64,000 nucleotides of DNA from Streptomyces sp. 378 (GTDB lineage Bacteria; Actinomycetota; Actinomycetes; Streptomycetales; Streptomycetaceae). Both the position numbers and the translations under genes were made by a program. The stretch is taken from NCBI RefSeq assembly GCF_030124145.1, contig NZ_JASKMS010000004.1:124001-188000 (forward strand), written 5' to 3'. Of the stretch, positions 41,096-51,755 are shown one piece after another. Each line of letters opens with the position of its first letter. Position 1 is the first letter of the stretch. The notes below the pieces were generated by a model. The model had not been told where the DNA came from and did not search any database. It saw only the letters and a program-made list of their open reading frames with translations.

Positions 41096-41707
41096 TGTTT
41101 TCGGCTGGCCGGCCTTGAGGATCTCGGCCACGTCGAGGGTCACCTTGGCGCCGATGGAGTCGGGGAGGGTGACGAGCTCGCCGGGGGCGTGCGGGCGGTG
41201 GTTCTCGTAGGCGCTTCCGACCGGGTTGGTCAGGACGTGAAGGCGTTGGTGCTTGCGGTCGACGATGACGTGGACGGGCACCTTGGCCTCGGCGTAGGCG
41301 CCGACCTTGGTCTTGAGGTCGTCCTTCCAGTTCCCGGACGTGACTTCCAGAACGAGGCGGAAGCAGACCGGGTCGTAGGCGTTGTTCTCGACGAAGTGGT
41401 CGTCGATATCGGCATCCACCACCGCGAGGTCCGGGATGGCGTAGTCCTCGGCGCCGGTGGGGAGCCAGAGACCGACGTTCTGGAGGACCTCGGTTTCGCC
41501 GTCGTGCAGTCCGGCGGCGATGAACGGAATCATGAGGCCGGTCAGGGCACGGGCGTGGGGAGCATCCGGTGACGGGGCCACGAGGAGATGGCCTCCGATG
41601 ATCTCGACGCGGTAGCCCGGATGGCGCTCCATGATCTCGTCGGCGATGGTCGTGAGGGTGACCGGCTCTTCGTCGTGGAAGGGCTGCTCGACGGAAGCTG
41701 CGGACAT
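41087..41707 (-). CDS. Uma2-family (DUF820) putative restriction-endonuclease-fold protein
   Basis: A 206-residue protein of the Uma2 family, widespread in Streptomyces and cyanobacteria, with a PD-(D/E)XK nuclease-like fold. Family pattern: RVEIIGGHLLVAPSPDAPHA, an acidic YAIPDLAVVDADIDDH (Asp), then VCFRLVLEVTSGNWKDDLKTK with the E-x-T-S and K residues. Physiological role unknown. ATG at 41707 follows GGAGG. It may have arrived by insertion, since it truncates the neighbouring DUF218 gene. Confidence 0.88.
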   Translation of the reverse strand: MSAASVEQPFHDEEPVTLTTIADEIMERHPGYRVEIIGGHLLVAPSPDAPHARALTGLMIPFIAAGLHDGETEVLQNVGLWLPTGAEDYAIPDLAVVDADIDDHFVENNAYDPVCFRLVLEVTSGNWKDDLKTKVGAYAEAKVPVHVIVDRKHQRLHVLTNPVGSAYENHRPHAPGELVTLPDSIGAKVTLDVAEILKAGQPKTAD

Positions 41708-41809
41708 CAGGTGCCTCCTGGGAACTGGTGTCGAGAGCATCATCGTAGGCCGGGCGCCGCTCGTAGGGCCGGTTGAGTCGCGTTCACCCGATGGTGTGGC
41801 ATATGCCAA

Positions 41810-41846
41810 AGGGCCCCGTCTCCAGCGGAAACAGGGCCCTCGAGCG
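41810..41846 (-). terminator. terminator after sdhCDAB
   Basis: AAGGGCCC and its complement GGGCCCT lie 15-17 nt apart just beyond the sdhB stop, forming a hairpin on the minus-strand transcript. Confidence 0.6.
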
Positions 41847-41859
41847 CAGGCGGTCGACC

Positions 41860-42639
41860 TCAGTAGCGGCGCGTGATCAGCGCACGCTTCACTTCCGCGA
41901 TCGCCTTCGTGACCTCGATGCCGCGCGGGCAGGCGTCCGTGCAGTTGAAGGTCGTGCGGCAGCGCCAGACGCCGTCGCGGTCGTTGAGGATCTCCAGGCG
42001 CTGCTCGCCGGCCTCGTCACGCGAGTCGAAGATGAAGCGGTGCGCGTTGACGATGGCGGCCGGGCCGAAGTACTGGCCGTCGTTCCAGAAGACCGGGCAC
42101 GACGTGGTGCAGGCCGCGCAGAGGATGCACTTCGTGGTGTCGTCGAAGCGCTCGCGGTCCTCGGCCGTCTGGAAACGCTCACGCGTCGGCTCGTTCGTGT
42201 CCTTCGTGATGAGGAAGGGCATGACGTCGCGGTACGCCTGGAAGAACGGCTCCATGTCGACCACGAGGTCCTTCAGGACCGTGAGGCCCTTTATGGCCTC
42301 GACCGTGATCGGCTTCTCGGGATTGATGTCCTTGATCAGCGTCTTGCAGGCCAGACGGTTCTTGCCGTTGATCCGCATGGCGTCCGAGCCGCAGATGCCG
42401 TGCGCGCAGGAGCGGCGGAACGTCAGCGAACCGTCGAGCTCCCACTTGATCTTGTGGAGGGCGTCGAGGACGCGCTCCTTGGGGTCGATCTCGACCTGGA
42501 AGTCCTCCCAGGTGGCGTCCGCCGCGACCTCCGGGTTGAAGCGGCGGACGCGGAACGTGACCGTGATGTAGGGGGAGTCGGCGAAACCGGGCTCGGGCTT
42601 GCCGGCCGCGTCTTCCTTGTCCAGAACAGGGGTAGCCAT
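41860..42639 (-). CDS. sdhB: succinate dehydrogenase iron-sulfur subunit
   Basis: A 259-residue subunit carrying the three Fe-S clusters that pass electrons from FAD to quinone. [2Fe-2S] ligands: RRSCAHGICGSDAM and RLAC; [4Fe-4S] ligands: CILCAACTTSCP; [3Fe-4S]: NCTDACPRGI. The ATG overlaps the sdhA stop (ATGA). Last gene of the operon, followed by a hairpin terminator. Confidence 0.98.
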   Translation of the reverse strand: MATPVLDKEDAAGKPEPGFADSPYITVTFRVRRFNPEVAADATWEDFQVEIDPKERVLDALHKIKWELDGSLTFRRSCAHGICGSDAMRINGKNRLACKTLIKDINPEKPITVEAIKGLTVLKDLVVDMEPFFQAYRDVMPFLITKDTNEPTRERFQTAEDRERFDDTTKCILCAACTTSCPVFWNDGQYFGPAAIVNAHRFIFDSRDEAGEQRLEILNDRDGVWRCRTTFNCTDACPRGIEVTKAIAEVKRALITRRY

Positions 42640-44393
42640 CAGTACTTACGCTCCATCGGCTGGTAGCGGGTCTGGACGACCGGCTTGTAGTCGAGACGGA
42701 CGGTTTCGGAACCGTCGGCGCCGACCTCGCGGTACGCCATGGTGTGCCGCATGAAGTTGACGTCGTCGCGGTTCGGGTAGTCCTCGCGGTAGTGACCGCC
42801 GCGGGACTCCTTGCGGGCGAGCGCGGAGACGGCCATGACCTCGGCCAGGTCGAGCAGGTTGCCCAGCTCGACGGCCTCCAGCAGGTCCGTGTTGAACCGC
42901 TTGCCCTTGTCCTGGATCGACACGTTCCGGTAGCGCTCGCGCAGCTCCGCGATCTTCTCGACCGCCGTCTTGATCGTCTGCTCGGTGCGGAACACCATGA
43001 CGTTGGCGTCCATGGTCTCCTGCAGCTCGCGCCGCAGCTCCGCCACCCGCTCGGTGCCGGTGGAGTCGCGCAGCCGCTCCACCTGGGAGAGCACGAGCTC
43101 CGCCGGGTTCTCCGGCAGCTCGACGAAGTCCGCCTTCTGCGCGTACTCCGCGGCGGCGATGCCCGCGCGCTTGCCGAAGACGTTGATGTCCAGCAGCGAG
43201 TTGGTGCCGAGGCGGTTGGCGCCGTGCACGGACACGCAGGCGACCTCGCCGGCCGCGTACAGGCCCGGGACGACCGTGGTGTTGTCCGCCAGGACCTCAC
43301 CCTCGACGTTGGTCGGGATGCCGCCCATGGCGTAGTGCGCGGTGGGCTGGATCGGGATCGGGTCCGTGTAGGGCTCGATGCCGAGGTAGGTGCGGGCGAA
43401 TTCCGTGATGTCGGGAAGCTTCGCGTCCAGCTGCTCCGGCGGGAGGTGGGTGAGGTCGAGGTAGACGTGGTCGCCCTCGGGACCGCAGCCGCGGCCCTCA
43501 CGGATCTCCGTGTAGATGGAGCGGGACACGACGTCACGCGACGCCAGGTCCTTCATCACCGGCGCGTACTTCTCCATGAAGCGCTCGCCGTCCTTGTTGC
43601 GGAGGATGCCGCCCTCACCGCGGGCGCCCTCCGTCAGCAGGATGCCCATGCGCCAGATGCCGGTCGGGTGGAACTGGAAGAACTCCATGTCCTCCAGCGG
43701 CAGACCGCGACGGTAGACCGCCGCCTGGCCGTCACCGGTCAGCGTGTGCGCGTTCGACGTCACCTTGAAGAACTTGCCGCAGCCGCCGGACGCGTAGACC
43801 ACGGACTTCGCCTGGAAGACGTGGATCTCACCGGTCGCCAGCTCGTACGCCACGACACCGGCCGACTTCTTGACGCCGTCGACCTCGGTGATCAGCTGGT
43901 CCAGGACGTAGAACTCGTTGTAGAACTCCACGCCCTCCTTGACGCAGTTCTGGTACAGCGTCTGGAGGATCATGTGGCCGGTGCGGTCGGCCGCGTAGCA
44001 GGAGCGGCGGACCGGGGCCTCGCCGTGGTTGCGGCTGTGACCGCCGAAGCGGCGCTGGTCGATGGTGCCGTTCGGGGTGCGGTTGAACGGCAGGCCCATC
44101 TTCTCCAGGTCGAGGACGGAGTCGATGGCCTCCTTCGCCAGGATCTCGGCGGCGTCCTGATCGACCAGGTAGTCACCGCCCTTGACCGTGTCGAAGGTGT
44201 GCCACTCCCAGTTGTCCTCCTCCACGTTGGCGAGCGCGGCGGCCATGCCGCCCTGCGCGGCGCCCGTGTGGGAGCGGGTGGGGTAGAGCTTGGTCAGGAC
44301 GGCGGTGCGGCTGCGCTTGGTCGACTCGATGGCCGCGCGCATGCCGGCGCCACCGGCGCCGACGATGACGGTGTCGTACTTGTGGATCTTCAT
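42639..44393 (-). CDS. sdhA: succinate dehydrogenase flavoprotein subunit
   Basis: A 584-residue FAD subunit oxidising succinate to fumarate at the inner face of the membrane. FAD loop [16 protein letters not shown]; the histidine that binds FAD covalently in [12 protein letters not shown]; substrate motifs [20 protein letters not shown] and [13 protein letters not shown]-terminal [14 protein letters not shown]. Full length. Translationally coupled to sdhB. Confidence 0.98.
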   Translation of the reverse strand: MKIHKYDTVIVGAGGAGMRAAIESTKRSRTAVLTKLYPTRSHTGAAQGGMAAALANVEEDNWEWHTFDTVKGGDYLVDQDAAEILAKEAIDSVLDLEKMGLPFNRTPNGTIDQRRFGGHSRNHGEAPVRRSCYAADRTGHMILQTLYQNCVKEGVEFYNEFYVLDQLITEVDGVKKSAGVVAYELATGEIHVFQAKSVVYASGGCGKFFKVTSNAHTLTGDGQAAVYRRGLPLEDMEFFQFHPTGIWRMGILLTEGARGEGGILRNKDGERFMEKYAPVMKDLASRDVVSRSIYTEIREGRGCGPEGDHVYLDLTHLPPEQLDAKLPDITEFARTYLGIEPYTDPIPIQPTAHYAMGGIPTNVEGEVLADNTTVVPGLYAAGEVACVSVHGANRLGTNSLLDINVFGKRAGIAAAEYAQKADFVELPENPAELVLSQVERLRDSTGTERVAELRRELQETMDANVMVFRTEQTIKTAVEKIAELRERYRNVSIQDKGKRFNTDLLEAVELGNLLDLAEVMAVSALARKESRGGHYREDYPNRDDVNFMRHTMAYREVGADGSETVRLDYKPVVQTRYQPMERKY

Positions 44394-44412
44394 GATTCTC
44401 GCAGCCCCGTGC

Positions 44413-44895
44413 CTAGCGGATGTTCGGGTCGAAGGTGAAGATCACCAGCGTGCCCAGCAGGATGGTGAACACCGTGGCGGTGTAGAGCAGGCCCTTGAGC
44501 CACAGCCGGGTGTTCGCGCGCTCCGCGTAGTCGTTGATGACCGTGCGCAGGCCGTTGGCGCCGTGCAGCATGGCGAGCCACAGCATCAGCAGGTCCCAGA
44601 CCTGCCAGAACGGGGACGCCCAGCGGCCCGCCACGAAGGCGAAGCCGATCTTGGAGACGCCGCCGTCCAGCACGAGCTGGATCAGCAGGTGGCCGAGGAC
44701 GAGCACGACCAGCACGACGCCCGACAGGCGCATGAACAGCCAGGCCGCCAGCTCGAAGTTGCCGCGGGTGCTCTTCGGGCTCTTGCGGGTGCGCCGGCGC
44801 GGGGCCTCGATGAGGGGCGCCGGGTTGTCGACGGTGTAGACGGCGCCGCCCTCGACGGGGCCGACGCCGGAGGCGGTCTTCTCAGACGTGGACAT
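44413..44895 (-). CDS. sdhD: succinate dehydrogenase membrane anchor subunit
   Basis: A 160-residue anchor with three helices after a 45-residue hydrophilic start: [20 protein letters not shown] (heme-ligand type His at its end), a central segment with [20 protein letters not shown], and [18 protein letters not shown]. Works with SdhC to hold heme and quinone. 5 bp behind sdhC and 19 bp before sdhA. Confidence 0.93.
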   Translation of the reverse strand: MSTSEKTASGVGPVEGGAVYTVDNPAPLIEAPRRRTRKSPKSTRGNFELAAWLFMRLSGVVLVVLVLGHLLIQLVLDGGVSKIGFAFVAGRWASPFWQVWDLLMLWLAMLHGANGLRTVINDYAERANTRLWLKGLLYTATVFTILLGTLVIFTFDPNIR

Positions 44896-44900
44896 TGGCG

Positions 44901-45281
44901 TCAGCTCCCGAAGAGTTCACGAGCGGCGTGGCCGAGGACGGGGTAGATGGCCCCGAGCATCAGCACGACCCACAGGGCGACGACGGTCCAGAGCATCTGC
45001 TTCTGGTAGCGGGCGCCCTTGATCCAGAAGTCGACAGCGATGACGCGCAGACCGTTGAGCGCGTGGAAGAGGATGGCGGCGACGAGGCCGTACTCCAGCA
45101 GCGCGACGATCGGCGTCTTGTACGTGGCCACGACGGTGTCGTAGGCCTCCGGGGACACACGGACGAGCGCGGTGTCCAGCACGTGAACGAACAGGAAGAA
45201 GAAGATGAGGACGCCGGTGACTCGGTGAGCCACCCAGGACCACATTCCTTCCCGGCCGCGGTACAGCGTTCCAGCCGGCAC
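44901..45281 (-). CDS. sdhC: succinate dehydrogenase cytochrome b556 subunit
   Basis: A 126-residue membrane subunit. The GTG at 45281 is certain: GGAGGAAA lies 8 nt upstream, and the residues before it in the longer frame are non-coding in character. Family marks: the N-terminal WSWVAHRVTGVLIFFFLFVH (His ligand) and LFHALNGLRVIAVDF. First gene of sdhCDAB. Confidence 0.94.
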   Translation of the reverse strand: MPAGTLYRGREGMWSWVAHRVTGVLIFFFLFVHVLDTALVRVSPEAYDTVVATYKTPIVALLEYGLVAAILFHALNGLRVIAVDFWIKGARYQKQMLWTVVALWVVLMLGAIYPVLGHAARELFGS

Positions 45282-45367
45282 GGAAGTTTCCTCCGGGAGC
45301 GGGGATTGGGGCCGCGCCGGCTTGGTGTGTCGGTCGGGCCCGGCCGGGTACGGTCCACCGGCCCCCA

Positions 45368-45411
45368 GCATCGTAGCGATGCGCTGCCGCTGGGCTGAGC
45401 GGGGGTCCCCC
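45368..45411 (-). promoter_or_regulatory. dyads upstream of sdhC
   Basis: GCATCGTAGCGATGC (45368-45382) is an inverted repeat with 6-bp arms, containing TACGAT on the minus strand in -10 position, 87 bp before sdhC. The perfect palindrome-like GGGGGTCCCCC lies about 20 bp further upstream. Which protein binds is unknown. Confidence 0.4.
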
Positions 45412-45502
45412 GGTGTGATCAAACTGGCACGCAAAGAGGTACGGGTGGGCTAGTGCGGCCAAGGGGGCGGGAGGGGTCTCCGGGACCGCCGGGTGCGGAC
45501 CG

Positions 45503-45976
45503 TCAGTGGTCGATCGCGCAGTTCCCCGCGTCCCTGAGGGCATCCAGCAGACGTCCCCGGGCGAGGCGCCGGAGCTCCTCCACCGCCACCACCCGCTCTT
45601 CCTCCGGATCGTTGGTCAATCGTGACCGGATGGCCGCGAGGAGGCGGTCCAGGGTCTCGGAGGGGGACAAACCGTCCAGGCAGATGACGAACACGTGTCC
45701 GAAGCGGGCCTCGTAGGCGGCGTGGGCCGCGCTCAGGGCCGTGTGGGCCGCGGAGTAGGCGTCCGGCGGCAGGGTGGGCAGCGGCTCGGCCGCCAATGCC
45801 TCCGCGAGCTCGGACCAGGTCAGGTCGTAGGCCGCCTCGTCCGCGGCGGCCAGCAGGGAGTCCAGGTCCGGGTAGGGGCGGTGCTCCGCGACACGCCGGG
45901 CCCAGCGGTGGCTGCGCAGGCAGGAGAGGAGGGCCTGCTCCAGGTCCTCCTCGGAGGCCGCGTTGAAATGCTCCAC
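45503..45976 (-). CDS. uraD: 2-oxo-4-hydroxy-4-carboxy-5-ureidoimidazoline (OHCU) decarboxylase
   Basis: A 157-residue enzyme of the uric-acid breakdown route, converting OHCU to S-allantoin. Family residues: the N-terminal HFNAASEEDLEQALLSCLRS, WARRVAEHRPYPDLDSLLAAA (catalytic His in the HRPY block), and the fold marker YEARFGHVFVICLDGLSPSE. GTG start at 45976. The usual partners (uricase, transthyretin-like hydrolase) are not in the window, so it stands alone here. Confidence 0.9.
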   Translation of the reverse strand: MEHFNAASEEDLEQALLSCLRSHRWARRVAEHRPYPDLDSLLAAADEAAYDLTWSELAEALAAEPLPTLPPDAYSAAHTALSAAHAAYEARFGHVFVICLDGLSPSETLDRLLAAIRSRLTNDPEEERVVAVEELRRLARGRLLDALRDAGNCAIDH

Positions 45977-46199
45977 CGGTATGGCGAGCCGACCGGGGAG
46001 ATCTGGGAGACGGTGCGCAGGCAGCGTGGGTCCTCGTGGGCGTCACGTGTGTCGGCAGGGCAAGCTGTGAGAGATGTGACGTCACGCTATCGAGTACGAC
46101 CATGACGTGTCCGAAGGATGCCTGAATTTCACCCGGGGGAGAGAGATTCGGACGCGTGGTGGACGCGCGCCATCGAGCCCCGGGTTTTAGGTTGGCCGT

Positions 46200-47867
46200 G
46201 TGAGTCAGCACAGGCGCCGGGCTTCGGCGAAGCAGGAGAGCAAGCGGCAGGTGCTGGTCGTGGCCATGGCGGTAGCCCTGGTCGTGGTCGCGGCCGGGGT
46301 GAGTCTCGGGCTCTGGGCGGCCTCGGGCGGTGCCGGAGGGTCCACGGGCCAGGAGGCCGGGCCCTCGCGGGGGGCCACCGCGGCGGCGCCCCCGGACAGA
46401 GCGCCGGAGGCGAGCCCGACCCCCGGCCCGACCCGCTCCTACCCCCTGTCCGAGGCGCCCCGCACCATCCCCGCCGTGCGCGAACACGAGCCGGCGCGCG
46501 GCCCGGGCTGGCGTCCCGAGAAGGGCAACCGCGTGGTCGTGGACGACCCGGCGCTGGCCGACGAGGGGCGGCTGGTCGCCGGCGAGCTGGGGATGGCGTA
46601 CGCGGGTGAGAAGGACGACCGGCGGGCCGGGGACCTGAGGCTGGCGCTCAACAAGGACAAGGGCGCGAACCCCGAGTCGTACGTGATGACCGTGCGCGAC
46701 GGGCGGGTGGAGATCAACGGGCCGTCCGACACCGGGGTCTTCTACGGCACCCGCACGCTCAAGCAGGAGACGCGCGACGACGGCACGGCCCCCGAGGGCG
46801 TCGTGAAGGACGAGCCGGCCAAGGCTCAGCGCGGGTTCATGCTGGACATCGCGCGCAAGTACTTCACGGCCGGCTGGATCGAGGACCGGATCCGGGAACT
46901 GGGCGACCTGAAGTTCAACCAGCTGGGACTGCACTTCTCCGACGACCAGGGGTTCCGGATCGAGTCCACCTCGCACCCCGAGATCGTGTCGCAGCAGCAC
47001 CTGACCAAGGCGCAGGTACGGAAGATCATCGACCTCGCGCAGAGCCGCCACATCACGATCGTGCCCGAGATCGACTCGCCCGGACACCTCGGCGCGGTCC
47101 TCGACGCCCACCCCGACCTGCAACTGCGCAGCGCGCAGGGGTCGCCGGTGCGGGGCGCCATCGACATCTCCAAGGCCGAGAGCGCCGACCTCGTCGACGA
47201 CCTGCTGAACGAGTACGCGGACCTCTTCCCCGGCGGGCCCTGGCACCTCGGCGGCGACGAGTACCAGGCGCTGACCCGGTCGAACCCGGAGGCCTCGTTC
47301 CCGCAGCTGGCCGCCGCGGCCCGGGAGAGGTACGGCTCCGGCGCGACGGTCGCCGACCTCGCCACCGGCTGGCTGAACGACCGGGCCGACACCGTCCGGG
47401 CGCATCAGCGCGTCCCGCGCGCGTGGAACGACGGCTTCTTCCGCGGCACCTCCGTCCAGGCCGCCGAGGACATCCGGGTCGCGTACTGGACCGGCAAGGA
47501 GATCGGCGCCCGGGCGCCCCTGGAGTACCTCCAGGCGGGCCGCGAGGTGATCAACTACAACGACGAGTTCCTGTACTACGTGCTCGGTGAGCCGCAGACC
47601 TTCGTCTATCCGACGGGGCAGCGGATCTACGAGCAGTGGACGCCGCGGGTGCTGCGCGGCACCGCGGCCGTGCCGGCGCGTTACGACGGCCAGATCCTCG
47701 GCGGGTCCTTCGCGGTGTGGTGCGACCTCGCCGACTCCCAGACGCAGGAGCAGGTGGCGGCCGGGATCCGGATGCCGCTGCGGGCGACCGTCCAGAAGCT
47801 GTGGGACCCGGACAAACCCGAACTGTCCTGGGCGGAGTTCCGGACGCTGGCGGACAGGCTCGGCTGA
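46200..47867 (+). CDS. secreted or membrane-anchored beta-N-acetylhexosaminidase (GH20)
   Basis: A 555-residue glycoside hydrolase removing terminal N-acetylglucosamine/galactosamine. An N-terminal helix (LVVAMAVALVVVAAGVSLGLW) acts as signal or anchor, followed by a Pro/Ala/Thr linker; the GH20 N-domain (about 100-215) and the barrel follow. Conserved: RGFMLDIARKYFT, NQLGLHFSDDQGFRIES, IVPEIDSPGH and the catalytic Asp-Glu in WHLGGDEYQ. The GTG has no clear ribosome binding site and TAGGTT ends 6 nt before it, so the mRNA may be leaderless. Confidence 0.92.
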   Translation: MSQHRRRASAKQESKRQVLVVAMAVALVVVAAGVSLGLWAASGGAGGSTGQEAGPSRGATAAAPPDRAPEASPTPGPTRSYPLSEAPRTIPAVREHEPARGPGWRPEKGNRVVVDDPALADEGRLVAGELGMAYAGEKDDRRAGDLRLALNKDKGANPESYVMTVRDGRVEINGPSDTGVFYGTRTLKQETRDDGTAPEGVVKDEPAKAQRGFMLDIARKYFTAGWIEDRIRELGDLKFNQLGLHFSDDQGFRIESTSHPEIVSQQHLTKAQVRKIIDLAQSRHITIVPEIDSPGHLGAVLDAHPDLQLRSAQGSPVRGAIDISKAESADLVDDLLNEYADLFPGGPWHLGGDEYQALTRSNPEASFPQLAAAARERYGSGATVADLATGWLNDRADTVRAHQRVPRAWNDGFFRGTSVQAAEDIRVAYWTGKEIGARAPLEYLQAGREVINYNDEFLYYVLGEPQTFVYPTGQRIYEQWTPRVLRGTAAVPARYDGQILGGSFAVWCDLADSQTQEQVAAGIRMPLRATVQKLWDPDKPELSWAEFRTLADRLG

Positions 47868-47964
47868 CCCGGCACGAATTGCCCCATACGGCTGCGAACT
47901 CCCGTACGACTGTGGTGGTGTTCTGACCGCAGCAGGAATCGAATATGCCGGGGGGAACCGGAAC

Positions 47965-48507
47965 ATGGGCTACTGGGGATACTTCGTCGTGGGCCGGGGG
48001 GAGCGGCCGCTGCCGGAGCTGGACGCGCTGGCGGGGGCCGCGGAGGGGCTCGTACGGCACACCTCGGCGCCGGGCGGCTGGCAGGTGTGGGAGTACCCGA
48101 GCGGCGACGGCGACATCGGGAACATGAACGCCCTCGCCCGGGAGACCGGGGCGCCCGCGCTCTTCGGGTACGTCATGAACAGCGAGTGCGTGGTGCTGGA
48201 GGCCGCGGCTCCCGAGAGCGGGACGTGGACCACCTGCCTCGCGCGCTCCGCCATGGCCGGGTACCTGGGGGCGGACCGCGAGGGCCTCATGCTGGAGGAC
48301 TACTTCCTGGAACCCGGCGACGCCGCCGAGCGTGCCGTGCGCTGGGCCGCCGAGGCGGGGTGTGAGGTGAACGCCGAGTCGCTGCTGGACGTACTCACGA
48401 CAGACCCCGATCCTTCCCCACTCTCGGCTTCGCTCGAGCGGGGGGACCCCCAGGCCGAAAACCTGCTGTTCCGCTTCCTCGACAGGCTGGGTGTGGTGCC
48501 CCTGTGA
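47965..48507 (+). CDS. hypothetical protein with an in-frame intergenic-type repeat near its C-terminus
   Basis: A 180-residue protein beginning MGYWGYFVVGRGERPLPEL; ATG follows GGGGGG. Conserved Streptomyces type without a named domain that I can confirm (WQVWEYPSGDGDIGNMNALA, CVVLEAAAPESGTWTTCLAR). Near its end, bases 48412-48451 match the hairpin core found in intergenic elements and translate as PSPLSASLERGDPQ before the native-looking LLFRFLDRLGVVPL resumes. The insertion kept the frame. Confidence 0.8.
   Translation: MGYWGYFVVGRGERPLPELDALAGAAEGLVRHTSAPGGWQVWEYPSGDGDIGNMNALARETGAPALFGYVMNSECVVLEAAAPESGTWTTCLARSAMAGYLGADREGLMLEDYFLEPGDAAERAVRWAAEAGCEVNAESLLDVLTTDPDPSPLSASLERGDPQAENLLFRFLDRLGVVPL
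48412..48451. repeat. hairpin repeat (CTCGGCTTCGCTCG core) inserted in a coding region
   Basis: CCCCACTCTCGGCTTCGCTC, then GAGCGGGGGGACCCCCA: the same core and flanking C/G runs as at 3028-3068 inside the 233-bp element. Here it lies within an open reading frame. Confidence 0.75.
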
Positions 48508-48615
48508 CACTCCGGGGCCGTTGCACGCAGTAAGGGGAAGTGCGGGTTCCGTGAGGGGTGAAGGCCGGTAGCGGCCTGATCGGGCCCCCGGGTCGGCCCG
48601 CGGAGGGAGACGTGG

Positions 48616-49188
48616 ATGAGCCTGGTGGAGTTGATCGCTCAGGCCGACGAACGCGGGCTGGCCGCGAGCGGGCTGGCTTGTTTGGACCGGTGCGTGCCCC
48701 TGCTGGGCGGCGACGACGAGATCCTGCGGCCGGTGTGGGCGAGCCTCGGTGACGGCGCGGACCCCGGTGAGTGGGGTGAGCGGCTGGAGCAGGTGCGGGC
48801 GAAGCTGGACGCCGTCGGCGACGGGGACGAGGCGGTCGTGCTCGCCCACCGGATGCTGCGGGCCGCTCCCGCCGAGCGGTCCGCAGCCGCGGTGCGTGTG
48901 TGGGCCGACGCCTGCTCCGTCGCCGCCCTGCAGATCCACCGGCTCCTGGACACCGCCGAGGACGAGGCCTCATCCGTCGACTCCCGCCGCGAGGGCCGGA
49001 CGGAGGGCATGTCGCCCCTCGTCGCCGCCGAGCTGCGCCGCCAGATCACCGTGCTGGAGGTCCTGGCCGGACACGGTCCGGCCGGTCTGCGTCGGGCGCT
49101 GGAGGTGTCGGTCGAGGGGCGCCGGGTGCTGCGCGCGGTGGTGTCCCGCCGGAGCCGCCGGCGGGGCTGGCGGTCCCCACCGGCCTAA
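48616..49188 (+). CDS. hypothetical helical protein
   Basis: A 190-residue protein, mostly helical by pattern, with repeated Ala/Leu/Glu-rich segments (LVELIAQADERGLAASGLAC, AVVLAHRMLRAAPAERSAAA, LVAAELRRQITVLEVLAGHG) and a strongly basic C-terminus (RRSRRRGWR). No motif recognised. ATG follows GGAGGGAGA. Coding statistics are good, so it is a real gene. Confidence 0.7.
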   Translation: MSLVELIAQADERGLAASGLACLDRCVPLLGGDDEILRPVWASLGDGADPGEWGERLEQVRAKLDAVGDGDEAVVLAHRMLRAAPAERSAAAVRVWADACSVAALQIHRLLDTAEDEASSVDSRREGRTEGMSPLVAAELRRQITVLEVLAGHGPAGLRRALEVSVEGRRVLRAVVSRRSRRRGWRSPPA

Positions 49189-49308
49189 ACCCGCTTCCTG
49201 GAAGAGTCCTGTGACTGTCCCTTGAGCAAGGTGGGGCGGTCCTGCGCCGCTTCGGGGGAGCCGCCGGTTCCGGGTGACGAAACGCTTCGCCGCAGCGCTT
49301 TCCGGGAT

Positions 49309-49704
49309 GTGACGACTCAAGCGGAGACCAGGCCGTCGGCGGCTGCCAAGCCGCGGCGGTGGGCGGCGGACACGGTGGCGACGATGCGCGGGGGAGCACG
49401 GCTGCGCCTCGACTACTCGGAGCAGAGCCTGTGGAGCATCGACCGGATGATCGAGGGGATACGGCGGGAAGGAGCGCCCGACGCCGCCGTCCAGGAGGTG
49501 CTGCGCGGCTTCGGGGCCTACGCCGGTGAGGTGATGGCGCGTCAGACGGGCGCCGAGTGGTGGGCGACCGGCGGAGACCACTGGATCCGCACCCCCGACG
49601 GGCGCCTGTGGGACCCCATCGAGGAGGCCCGCCGCTGCTACGCGGGCCATGGATCGCTCCGGCTGCTGTGCCGGGACGCGGGGAGGGCCGCGCCCCGGCG
49701 TTAG
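49309..49704 (+). CDS. hypothetical protein, short Trp-rich fold
   Basis: About 131 residues from the GTG at 49309; starts at 49222 (TTG) and 49384 (ATG) are possible, none with a convincing ribosome binding site. The conserved-looking part runs from LDYSEQSLWSIDRMIEGI to ARRCYAGHGSLRLLCRDAG, with GAYAGEVMARQTGAEWW and WIRTPDGRLWDPIEEA in the middle. This pattern recalls DUF3806-type proteins of unknown role. Convergent with the amidase gene, 2 bp between stops. Confidence 0.6.
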   Translation: MTTQAETRPSAAAKPRRWAADTVATMRGGARLRLDYSEQSLWSIDRMIEGIRREGAPDAAVQEVLRGFGAYAGEVMARQTGAEWWATGGDHWIRTPDGRLWDPIEEARRCYAGHGSLRLLCRDAGRAAPRR

Positions 49705-49706
49705 CG

Positions 49707-50921
<1,215 letters not shown>

Positions 50922-51137
50922 ACGGCACTCGCCTTTCGTGGGCGGTTGCATCGCGAGCAGAGCTCCCCGGTGGCGAACTCGGCCGAAACCTCCGCGGCGC
51001 CGGGCTCCCGAGGACGGCGGGCCGGGTTGACCCGAACGGTCGTGGGCCCCCCGCATCCGGCGCGCTGTGACACTTCCGCGCGGACCGGCGCTGATCACCG
51101 TGGGAGGGCGCGCACTCGGCACGGACGAGGACGGTAC

Positions 51138-51755
51138 TTGGGTCAGGGAGCGGAACCCCGGCGCGGGCAGGCGTACGACGGGGAACTGGGCGCGGCCGTC
51201 GCGCGGGCCCAGCAGGGTGACGAGGCGGCCTTCGCGGTCGCCTACCGGTTCGTGCAGCCCGGTCTGCTCGGCTATCTGCGCGGTCTGGTCGGGGACGACG
51301 CGGAGGACGTGGCGTCCGACGCCTGGCTGGAGATCGCCCGGGACCTCGGCCGGTTCCGGGGCGACGGGGCCGGCTTCCGGGGCTGGACGGCGACCATCGC
51401 CCGGCACCGGGCGCTGGACCACCTGCGCCGGCAGCGGGTACGGCCCCGGTCGTCCGCGCTGGAGCAGGACGTCCTGGAACTGCCCGGGCCGCAGAGCACG
51501 CACGACCAGGCGCTGGAGGCCCTGTCCACCGAGCGCGCCCTGGAGCTGGTCCGTGGGCTGCCGCGCGACCAGGCCGAGGCCGTGCTGCTGCGTGTCGTGG
51601 TCGGCCTCGACGGCCCGGCCGCCGCGCGGGTCCTGGGCAAGCGGCCGGGCGCGGTCCGTACGGCCGCCCACCGGGGCCTGAAACGCCTCGCCGGGCAGCT
51701 GGGCGCGGAGAGTGTGACGGATGAAGCCCCCCGGACGCTGGGTGAGTCGACATGA
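51138..51755 (+). CDS. ECF-family RNA polymerase sigma factor, first module
   Basis: A 205-residue sigma factor. Region 2: FAVAYRFVQPGLLGYLRGLV, then DDAEDVASDAWLEIARDLGRF and FRGWTATIARHRALDHLRR. Region 4: LPRDQAEAVLLRVVVGLDGP, AAARVLGKRPGAVRTAAHRG. A TTG at 51138 with GAGG 7 nt upstream is the best start; no ATG or GTG fits. Its paralogue lies 2 kb downstream with the same partner layout. Stop overlaps the next small ORF (ATGA). Confidence 0.88.
   Translation: MGQGAEPRRGQAYDGELGAAVARAQQGDEAAFAVAYRFVQPGLLGYLRGLVGDDAEDVASDAWLEIARDLGRFRGDGAGFRGWTATIARHRALDHLRRQRVRPRSSALEQDVLELPGPQSTHDQALEALSTERALELVRGLPRDQAEAVLLRVVVGLDGPAAARVLGKRPGAVRTAAHRGLKRLAGQLGAESVTDEAPRTLGEST

Noticed and set aside
45453-47966. 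Long antisense frames opposite the hexosaminidase gene
   Set aside because: They mirror the GH20 gene, whose catalytic GGDE motif and codon bias are clear on the plus strand.
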